DNA from: an uncultured Lachnospiraceae bacterium
Lineage (GTDB): Bacteria; Bacillota; Clostridia; Lachnospirales; Lachnospiraceae
Assembly: GCA_947653315.1 (NCBI GenBank)
Contig: CANTGP010000164.1
Location: 1-6,842, forward strand
DNA length: 6,842 nucleotides
Reading direction: 5' to 3'
Notes under the pieces: generated by a model
Databases searched by the model: none
What the model saw: the letters and a program-made list of their open reading frames with translations, nothing else
Told to the model about the DNA's origin: nothing
Position numbers and translations under genes: made by a program
Shown here: positions 1 to 4,970 of the stretch, piece after piece
Numbering within the stretch: the stretch's first letter is position 1
Layout of the letters: each line of letters starts with the position of its first letter

Positions 1-1062
1 TCCTAAACTGATACTGCTGATATTCGTACAATTATAAAATGCATAATCACCGATTCCCGTCAAAGGAGAACCGATGTTCTGCCCGTTTGCACCCTTGGCG
101 GATTCAAAATTTAAGGAAATAATATTGGATGCCGGTACCCCTTCACCGGTTCCCCCAAATACGCTTCTTTTCTCACTGCAATCATGAAACGTCCAACTAC
201 CGCCGGTTCCGGTGGCTCCGGCAGTATACGCCGCATATTGCTTACCGATATATTGTACGGTTGCCCCGCCAATTCTGTTATCCTTATTGTCAACTACCGG
301 GTGCCACTTTGAGTCATTTTCATCTACCAAAGCGGTCGCAGGCGGAATACCTTTATTATTATCTTGGTAATAATACAACTGAATATCTGCGCCATCCGGA
401 CACCACTCAGACTTCTGCGCAGCCAAACACGGCGCATACTCTTTAAAATCGCCCGCAGCCCGAGCCTGCCCCCCACGCACTTCCACTTCCGTCTGCCCGT
501 AAACGGGCTTTCCGTTTTCATCCACCCCGACCACTTCTTCTACCATCCGCGTCGTTGGTGTCGATGCTTTTTCCACAACCTTATAATACAAAGGATATCC
601 CAGTTTATTTGCCGCCGCATAAGTACCGATCGAACTGCTGTCCGTAAATCTGACATAAGCATCCACCTTTGCCGGAATCGTCAGCATGCCTTTATCCAAA
701 GTCTGGTCTCTGTTATAATCCACGATAATGGCAAACTTATTATCCTGTGAAGTAGACGGATCGGCATTCCCCTGGTTATCCACGAATACAAAAAAGAAAT
801 TTCCCGTTTCGTCCTGATAAACCGGCGGTATAAATCCATTATTCGTTTGAATCGTCGGTATCGCGGAACCGTCGGAAGAAACAAAATAGCCGTCCGTAGA
901 CGTACTCCATCCGCTGGGAGATACTGCTTCCGTCGGTGTCACGGGAATCGCCGTCACGATCAACGCCGAAATCATGAACAGACAGCCGAACGTCTTTCGC
1001 AACTGTCTCCTCAATTTCAGGTTTTTCTTTTTGCCTTGCTTGCCCTTAGCTGTTTTAGCCAT
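1..1062 (-). CDS. Secreted BspA-type leucine-rich-repeat surface protein (C-terminus beyond window)
   Basis: The reading frame is open for 354 codons from ATG 1062 to the window edge, so the 3' end is missing. The start has an excellent ribosome binding site (GGAGGAG at 1070-1076, 7 bases away). Residues 1-24 are strongly basic (AKGKQGKKKNLKLRRQLRK), followed by a hydrophobic stretch at about 25-40 and a plausible signal peptidase site after TPTEA (residue 46), so export is expected. Residues 50-335 form a region rich in Gly, Asn, Asp and aromatic residues that I cannot assign to a named domain; it includes NFFFVFVDNQGN near 89-100. The last visible residues (about 337-354, IGDYAFYNCTNISSISLG) match the start of an LRR_5/BspA repeat unit, usually present in many copies in adhesion-type surface proteins. 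It follows the sortase gene by 28 bases, which suggests that it is the sortase's substrate. Any LPXTG-like or NPQTN-like sorting signal would lie outside the window. Export and LRR type are fairly secure; the ligand is unknown. Confidence 0.85.
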   Translation of the reverse strand, partial: MAKTAKGKQGKKKNLKLRRQLRKTFGCLFMISALIVTAIPVTPTEAVSPSGWSTSTDGYFVSSDGSAIPTIQTNNGFIPPVYQDETGNFFFVFVDNQGNADPSTSQDNKFAIIVDYNRDQTLDKGMLTIPAKVDAYVRFTDSSSIGTYAAANKLGYPLYYKVVEKASTPTTRMVEEVVGVDENGKPVYGQTEVEVRGGQARAAGDFKEYAPCLAAQKSEWCPDGADIQLYYYQDNNKGIPPATALVDENDSKWHPVVDNKDNRIGGATVQYIGKQYAAYTAGATGTGGSWTFHDCSEKRSVFGGTGEGVPASNIISLNFESAKGANGQNIGSPLTGIGDYAFYNCTNISSISLG

Positions 1063-1069
1063 TGCTACT

Positions 1070-1076
1070 CTCCTCC
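1070..1076 (-). promoter_or_regulatory. Strong ribosome binding site of the LRR protein gene
   Basis: GGAGGAG on the minus strand lies 7 bases before ATG 1062, in the 28-base gap after the sortase stop codon. No promoter or terminator fits into this gap, so the LRR gene is very probably co-transcribed with the sortase gene. Confidence 0.8.
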
Positions 1077-1090
1077 ATTGTAAGCATATG

Positions 1091-2332
1091 TTACTGAATC
1101 CTTTTTGCCACCACGACGAACCTTCCGTCCGTCTGTGAATGGTCGCAGGTGGATAATGTCAAAAGCTCATCCCCGTACTGTGCGGTTACTCCCGTATCAT
1201 ACAGGGACATCTGCGCCATCTCGTTCATATAGGAATTGAATTCCTCCCCCGATCCGGCATCTATAAATTGGTAATACTTAAAAGCAATTTCATTTTCCTT
1301 CAGCACCCTCGTGCGGAACACATACATGATTTGGTAAACGCCTTTCTCATATATCGTGTCAAAATGGATAATGCTGTGCTTCTTGTAATAGGACTCGGAT
1401 GCGTATTTTTCCAAATCCCCGAACATTTTCCCGGATTTCATGTGGTGTCCGTACAGAATCAGATTTTGGCTCCTTGGATATGCCACACAGTCCGCATCCA
1501 TAAAAATACTGCCGTTATTATCCTTCTCCTGGTTAAAATTGTGGTCCAGATAATATTCGTTGTTGGATGTCTGCATTACGGGATAATCTATTATTGTATC
1601 GTCAATTTTCAGCCATCCGATTAGCTTTTTATTTTTATTATATAAAGTTTTATAATCGTCCAAAATATCGGGGAGTATGATTTCTTCCTCCTGCCCCCGC
1701 ACCACAATGGTTTTCGGCTCCTCCGCCTTTACCGGCTCCGCCAAGACTTCACTGTTCTTTAAACCTGCCAGTTCCTCATACCCCGCATCCGAACGCTCTG
1801 CCGTATAATAATAAAGAAAGAAATACCCGAAACCAAGTACCGCGCCAATGCTGCAAAGCGCTACCATCCATTTCCGGCGCCGTTCCCTCGCCTTAAGCTG
1901 CGCCGCAATCTCCCTGCGCATGTCTTCATCAAAATCATCCAGCGAAATCTTTCCGCCGTTCTTTCCGGCTTTGTTCTCCGCCGTTGCCCCGGTTTTCGCT
2001 TTCACTTCCTGGTTTCCGCTTTTGCCTCTCCCTGCCTTTTTCTTTACCGCCTTCCCGTTTCTGACCGTTGTGCTTTTTCCCGTAGGAGACGCTCCCTGCT
2101 TCTTAATTTCCTCCGCCAGCTCATAAATCCTGTCGTCAAAATCATTGCCTACCGCCGATTCAAACCGGTACACTCCCCCGCGCATCTGTTCATACAGCGC
2201 CAGCACCTCCTGCGGATTGTTAAGGTCCGTCTTTGCCTTAATTGCGTCAATCTTCTTCTTATCGCGCAAAGCCGCCTCATAATCTGCCTTAGTACGGAAC
2301 TGCCGCCCTTCGACCGTATGACCTTCCGCCAT
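1091..2332 (-). CDS. Class B sortase with long cytoplasmic N-terminal extension
   Basis: A membrane-anchored cysteine transpeptidase of 413 residues. Sortases of this class cleave a C-terminal sorting motif and join the protein to peptidoglycan or to another protein. The catalytic domain (about 225-413) contains WLKIDDTIIDYPVMQ, the YGHHM motif with catalytic His296, TLSTC with nucleophile Cys396, and the catalytic Arg404 in DGRFVVVAKR. One membrane helix spans about 155-177, preceded by basic ERRRK, giving an inside-to-outside orientation. Residues 1-80 form a compact charged domain (EGRQFRTKADYEAALRDKKK, then NPQEVLALYEQM and VGNDFDDRIYELAEEI), and 80-135 is a Lys/Gly/Ala-rich linker. Typical SrtB proteins are about 230-260 residues, so this extension is extra. 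I chose ATG 2332 over an in-frame ATG at 2467 because GGAGA lies 8 bases upstream and the intervening codons overlap the likely transcription start and leader. The LRR gene next door is the likely substrate. Confidence 0.93.
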   Translation of the reverse strand: MAEGHTVEGRQFRTKADYEAALRDKKKIDAIKAKTDLNNPQEVLALYEQMRGGVYRFESAVGNDFDDRIYELAEEIKKQGASPTGKSTTVRNGKAVKKKAGRGKSGNQEVKAKTGATAENKAGKNGGKISLDDFDEDMRREIAAQLKARERRRKWMVALCSIGAVLGFGYFFLYYYTAERSDAGYEELAGLKNSEVLAEPVKAEEPKTIVVRGQEEEIILPDILDDYKTLYNKNKKLIGWLKIDDTIIDYPVMQTSNNEYYLDHNFNQEKDNNGSIFMDADCVAYPRSQNLILYGHHMKSGKMFGDLEKYASESYYKKHSIIHFDTIYEKGVYQIMYVFRTRVLKENEIAFKYYQFIDAGSGEEFNSYMNEMAQMSLYDTGVTAQYGDELLTLSTCDHSQTDGRFVVVAKRIQ

Positions 2333-2451
2333 GCCGCATTTCTCCTTTATTCTATATGGTTCTCTCCCTGTACAGGTGCCCCTCCAAGCGTTTCCGTCAC
2401 CACATACACATTCTATTTTACTATACCTTGAAATTAATTCAAGTCTTTTAT
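2333..2451 (-). other. Predicted leader (5' UTR) of the sortase-LRR operon, about 119 nt
   Basis: This lies between the likely transcription start (about 2451) and ATG 2332. It contains two inverted repeats: CTTGAA/TTCAAG with a 5-base spacer at 2427-2443, and a perfect 10-base palindrome CCTGTACAGG at 2367-2376. I do not recognise a known riboswitch class here, and no clear terminator or antiterminator pair is visible, so a regulatory role is only a possibility. Confidence 0.4.
2341..2345 (-). promoter_or_regulatory. Ribosome binding site deciding the sortase start
   Basis: AAAGGAGA on the minus strand with its GGAGA core 8 bases before ATG 2332. The alternative in-frame ATG at 2467 has no such site and lies at about the -10 element of the proposed promoter (-10 at 2458-2463), so it is upstream of the predicted transcription start. 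Confidence 0.75.
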
Positions 2452-2457
2452 CAATAT

Positions 2458-2486
2458 ATTGTAGCACATTTTTTGACTTTTTTCAA
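2458..2486 (-). promoter_or_regulatory. Sigma-A-type promoter of the sortase-LRR operon
   Basis: On the minus strand, -35 TTGAAA (2486-2481), a 17-base spacer, and -10 TACAAT (2463-2458). Both hexamers are one base from consensus (TTGACA, TATAAT) with ideal spacing, and the upstream stretch is A-rich. It points at the sortase gene with no other gene between, and predicts a start near 2451. Confidence 0.7.
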
Positions 2487-2553
2487 AACTTTTTCCAATT
2501 TCTTTCCGATTACGCAAAAAGACCCTGAAAACCGGCATTTTTTCATCCCAAAT

Positions 2554-2579
2554 CGAGTAGGGAACATTTTCCCTACTCG
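2554..2579. repeat. Perfect 11-bp inverted repeat with 4-base loop
   Basis: Arms CGAGTAGGGAA and TTCCCTACTCG are separated by CATT. Neither strand has a T-run directly after the hairpin, so it is not a standard intrinsic terminator. On one side it is flanked by a GC-rich stretch (2579-2610) that includes a second small hairpin, GCCGC/GCGGC (2595-2608). It lies about 70 bases upstream of the sortase promoter. It could be an operator, a transcript-processing hairpin, or part of a dispersed palindromic repeat. Confidence 0.75.
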
Positions 2580-2594
2580 CCGCGCGCCCCGTGC

Positions 2595-2608
2595 GCCGCC
2601 TTAGCGGC
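2595..2608. repeat. Small GC-rich hairpin (5-bp stem, 4-base loop)
   Basis: GCCGC and GCGGC flank a CTTA loop (plus strand). It sits 15 bases from the larger 11-bp inverted repeat, in a stretch markedly richer in G and C than the surrounding intergenic DNA, so the two may belong to one structured element. Confidence 0.5.
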
Positions 2609-2624
2609 ATATTCCTAAAAGCGC

Positions 2625-2659
2625 AAACGAAAAGCCCAAAGATGATAATCCCGGGCTTT
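2625..2659 (-). terminator. Intrinsic terminator between ung and the sortase gene
   Basis: On the minus strand the arms AAAGCCC (2659-2653) and GGGCTTT (2637-2631) pair. Inside them GGGAT pairs with ATCTT (two G-U pairs), closing a TATC loop and leaving one bulged T, for a total of 12 base pairs. It is followed by TTCGTTT (2631-2625), a broken but T-rich tail. It lies about 150 bases beyond the ung stop codon, where it would end hisH-hisF-ung read-through. It would equally end the short transcript from the promoter at 2708-2736. Confidence 0.6.
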
Positions 2660-2701
2660 CCGCTCCCATTTGCATGGAAACAACAAAATCGTATGTCTGT
2701 G
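2625..2701 (-). ncRNA. Candidate small RNA between ung and the sortase gene
   Basis: The interval runs from the predicted start of the promoter at 2708-2736 to the predicted terminator, about 75 nt. It folds by eye into a first hairpin with arms UUCCAU/AUGGGA closed by a GCAA (GNRA) tetraloop at 2664-2679, then the 12-bp terminator hairpin. No open reading frame with a ribosome binding site is present. I do not recognise a known RNA family. The same layout could instead be an attenuated leader for the downstream sortase operon, though that operon has its own promoter. The prediction rests on promoter, folds and terminator only. Confidence 0.35.
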
Positions 2702-2707
2702 GATTTC

Positions 2708-2736
2708 ATTATAACATGGAAACGCTTATCTTGCAA
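2708..2736 (-). promoter_or_regulatory. Strong extended -10 promoter, with palindrome over its -35
   Basis: On the minus strand, -35 TTGCAA (2736-2731), a 17-base spacer, and -10 TATAAT (2713-2708), a perfect hexamer preceded by TGT, which gives an extended -10. The -35 is the centre of a 12-base perfect palindrome ATCTTGCAAGAT (2728-2739), a possible repressor site. The predicted start is near 2701. The nearest downstream gene is the sortase, but a terminator hairpin lies in between. Confidence 0.65.
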
Positions 2737-2807
2737 GATGATTTTTTTCTTTTTTGATTGAGCGGCACTTGCATTCGTGCTATGATAGGATTGCTTGTTC
2801 TTTTCCC

Positions 2808-3485
2808 TCAAATATTCTCAATCTGCCAATCCACCGGCTCCACCCCGTTCCGCTCCAAAAATTCATTGGCAGCGCTGAAATGCTTACAGCCGAAAAAACC
2901 ACGGAAAGCGGAAAGCGGGCTTGGATGCGGCGCTTTCAAAATCAAGTGTTTGGGATTGGTCAGCATCGGTATCTTACTTTGCGCCGGTTTACCCCATAAC
3001 AGATAGACAATGGGACGGTCCTGCGCATTCACCGCTTCGATGACGGCATCCGTAAACTGCTCCCACCCCTTTCCCTGATGGGAATTTGCCTGATGTGCCC
3101 TCACCGTAAGCACCGTATTCAAAAGCAGTACCCCCTGGTCCGCCCATTTCTTCAAATAACCGTTATTCGGAATAAAACAGCCCAAATCGTCATGCAGTTC
3201 TTTATAAATATTCTGTAAGGACGGCGGTATCTCCTTTTGGTCGGGGGGAACCGAAAAGCTCAGCCCGTGCGCCTGATGTTCATTATGATAAGGATCCTGT
3301 CCTAACAAAAGCACTTTCACCTGACCAAGCGGGGTAAAATGAAATGCATTGAAAATATCGTCCGCCGGGGGATAAACCACCACTTTCCCGTATTCTTCCT
3401 GTACAAACTGAAACAACTGCCTGTAATATGGCTTTGCAAATTCCGGTTTTAAGGAATCCAGCCAATCATTTTGTATCATAGCCAT
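2808..3485 (-). CDS. ung: Uracil-DNA glycosylase, family 1
   Basis: A cytoplasmic repair enzyme that excises uracil from DNA by cleaving the N-glycosidic bond, starting base-excision repair. The 225-residue product has the complete family 1 signature: GQDPYH with catalytic Asp64, GLSFSVP with the uracil-stacking Phe77, LLNTVLTV with Asn123 that reads uracil, and HPSPLSA with His187 and the DNA-intercalating leucine loop. Residue numbers coincide with those of E. coli Ung when ATG 3485 is used. That start is also favoured by AAGGGG exactly 8 bases upstream; the GTG at 3494 would overlap this site and the ATG at 3479 is too far from it. The gene begins 17 bases after the hisF stop codon and is probably the last gene of the his unit. 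Length and motifs are normal, with no sign of damage. Confidence 0.97.
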   Translation of the reverse strand: MAMIQNDWLDSLKPEFAKPYYRQLFQFVQEEYGKVVVYPPADDIFNAFHFTPLGQVKVLLLGQDPYHNEHQAHGLSFSVPPDQKEIPPSLQNIYKELHDDLGCFIPNNGYLKKWADQGVLLLNTVLTVRAHQANSHQGKGWEQFTDAVIEAVNAQDRPIVYLLWGKPAQSKIPMLTNPKHLILKAPHPSPLSAFRGFFGCKHFSAANEFLERNGVEPVDWQIENI

Positions 3486-3493
3486 GAAAAGCA

Positions 3494-3499
3494 CCCCTT
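3494..3499 (-). promoter_or_regulatory. Ribosome binding site deciding the ung start
   Basis: AAGGGG on the minus strand with an 8-base spacer to ATG 3485. It overlaps the alternative GTG codon at 3494, which therefore cannot use it. Confidence 0.65.
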
Positions 3500-3502
3500 A
3501 TC

Positions 3503-4276
3503 TTATGTTCCGTCCTGTATCCTTACCGGTACGCCCCGCGATGCAAGATATTCCTTTACTTCGCAAATTTCCAGTTCCTTATAATGGAACAGGGAAGCTG
3601 CCAGCGCCGCATCCGCCTTTCCCTCCGTCAGTGCATCGTAAAAATCCCCGCAGTTTCCTGCACCGCCGGAAGCAATCACCGGTATGGATACTTGTTCCGC
3701 AATTCTTTTCGTCAGTTCAATATCATAACCTGCCTTCGTCCCGTCGCAGTCCATACTGGTTAAAAGGATTTCCCCTGCGCCGAGCCGGTCCGCCCTTACC
3801 GCCCATTCCACCGCGTCCAGTCCGACGTCAATCCTGCCCCCGTTTTTATAGACATTCCAACCCGAACCGTCCGCCCTGCGTTTGGCATCGATTGCCACCA
3901 CCACGCACTGGCTTCCGAATTTCTCCGCCGCTTCGGAAATCAGTTCAGGGCGGTTTAACGCCGATGAATTTACCGCAACCTTATCCGCTCCTTCGCGCAA
4001 AATGGCTTTAAAATCCTCCACGCTGCGGATACCGCCACCCACCGTAAAAGGTATGAACACCCTTTCCGCAACGCGCCGCACCATGTCCACCACGGTATCC
4101 CTTCCGTCTGAGGAAGCCGTAATATCCAAAAATACCAGTTCGTCCGCCCCCGCCTTGTCATAAACAGCCGCTATTTCCACCGGATCGCCGGCATCCTGTA
4201 AATTTACGAAATTCACACCTTTTACCACCCTTGCGTTGTGTACGTCCAAACAGGGGATAATCCGTTTCGTATGCAT
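3503..4276 (-). CDS. hisF: Imidazole glycerol phosphate synthase, cyclase subunit HisF
   Basis: The cyclase half of the heterodimer that turns PRFAR plus ammonia into imidazole glycerol phosphate and AICAR, the branch point between histidine and purine synthesis. The 257-residue product is a full (beta/alpha)8 barrel: IIPCLDV with catalytic Asp11, VKGVNF, the phosphate-binding FTVGGGIRS (about 77-85), VAIDAKR with catalytic Asp130, TSMDCDGTK (about 173-181), and the second phosphate site IASGGAG (about 201-207). The usual family length is about 250. Its ATG directly follows the hisH stop codon with no base between, and its ribosome binding site (AGGAGG, 8 bases upstream) lies inside hisH. This suggests translational coupling that keeps the two subunits in equal amounts. 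Confidence 0.98.
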   Translation of the reverse strand: MHTKRIIPCLDVHNARVVKGVNFVNLQDAGDPVEIAAVYDKAGADELVFLDITASSDGRDTVVDMVRRVAERVFIPFTVGGGIRSVEDFKAILREGADKVAVNSSALNRPELISEAAEKFGSQCVVVAIDAKRRADGSGWNVYKNGGRIDVGLDAVEWAVRADRLGAGEILLTSMDCDGTKAGYDIELTKRIAEQVSIPVIASGGAGNCGDFYDALTEGKADAALAASLFHYKELEICEVKEYLASRGVPVRIQDGT

Positions 4277-4897
4277 TTACGCACCCTCCTTTTGTATGTT
4301 CAGGAAGTTCCTTAACAGTGCCAAACCGACTTTGGAACTTTTCTCCGGATGGAACTGACAGGCAAACACATTTCCTTTTTCCACGGAAACATGAATCGGA
4401 ATCCCATATTCCGTAGTCGCTGTCACGATATCCTCATCTGCCGCCTTTACATAATAAGAATGGACAAAATATACGTAAGAATCTTCCGCCACCCCCTCAA
4501 ACAACCTGCCGGGCTTGGGGTATTTTAAGGAATTCCAGCCGATTTGGGGAACTTTTTGTCCCCCGATTTCCGGTATCCGCAGGATTTCCCCCTTTAGAAT
4601 ACCGAGTCCGTCCACTCCTGCGGATTCCCCGCTGCGTTCAAACAAAAGCTGCATTCCCAAACAGATACCGAGAAAAGGAATCCCGCTTTCTGCCACTTCT
4701 CCCATGACATCCGCCAAACCATAATCCCGTATCTTCTTCATTGCGTCCCCGAAAGCCCCCACTCCCGGCAGAATCACCCGGTCCGCCCTTAAAAGAAGTT
4801 CCCTGTCCCTCGTCAGACACGTTTCCTCCCCAAGAAAACGGAGCGCTTTCTCCACGCTTTTTATATTACCTGCATCGTAATCAACAATCCCTGTCAT
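4277..4897 (-). CDS. hisH: Imidazole glycerol phosphate synthase, glutamine amidotransferase subunit HisH
   Basis: A class I glutamine amidotransferase that hydrolyses glutamine and channels ammonia into the HisF barrel. The 206-residue product has the full triad: nucleophile Cys79 in GICLGMQLL, and His183 and Glu185 in CQFHPEKSS. PGVGAFGDAM (oxyanion region, about 44-53), PQIGWN and YFVHSYY are also characteristic. I start it at ATG 4897 (MTGIVDYDAGNIKSVE), where HisH proteins normally begin. The frame is open back to 4990, but the extra residues are Arg/Lys-rich and unlike the family. The ribosome binding site is weak (GGTGG only 3 bases from the ATG), so translation may depend on the upstream gene. 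The 73 bases before it show no promoter or terminator, so I infer read-through from the membrane-protein gene. Confidence 0.96.
   Translation of the reverse strand: MTGIVDYDAGNIKSVEKALRFLGEETCLTRDRELLLRADRVILPGVGAFGDAMKKIRDYGLADVMGEVAESGIPFLGICLGMQLLFERSGESAGVDGLGILKGEILRIPEIGGQKVPQIGWNSLKYPKPGRLFEGVAEDSYVYFVHSYYVKAADEDIVTATTEYGIPIHVSVEKGNVFACQFHPEKSSKVGLALLRNFLNIQKEGA
4285..4290 (-). promoter_or_regulatory. hisF ribosome binding site inside the hisH 3' end
   Basis: AGGAGG on the minus strand, 8 bases before ATG 4276 and within the last codons of hisH. Together with the abutting TAAATG junction it supports coupled translation of the two subunits. Confidence 0.8.
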
Positions 4898-4970
4898 AAA
4901 CCACCGTTTCCCATTACCCTTCCGCCTTCTGTCCCTTCCGGCACTTGTGTCCGCCATCCGGTCTTTTGCA

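Noticed and set aside
2333..2467. Extension of the sortase to an upstream in-frame ATG at 2467
   Set aside because: This ATG lies at the -10 region of the proposed promoter, has no ribosome binding site, and the added residues do not look like a domain or signal sequence.
2728..2756. Plus-strand terminator made of ATCTTGCAAGAT plus the following T-run
   Set aside because: The palindrome has no loop, so at best about 4 base pairs could form in RNA, and no plus-strand gene ends nearby. The palindrome is better explained as part of the promoter region.
2760..2807. Terminator right after ung from the GCAC/GTGC repeat (2765-2780)
   Set aside because: The stem is only 4 base pairs and is followed by an A-rich, not T-rich, sequence on the minus strand.
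2434..2811. A 125-codon minus-strand open frame between ung and the sortase gene
   Set aside because: It overlaps two promoters, a terminator hairpin and the 11-bp palindrome, has low-complexity Lys runs and no convincing ribosome binding site. It looks like chance reading of intergenic DNA.
4898..4970. Promoter or terminator between the membrane protein gene and hisH
   Set aside because: I see no pair of -35/-10 hexamers at usable spacing and no hairpin with a T-run, so read-through is the simpler reading.
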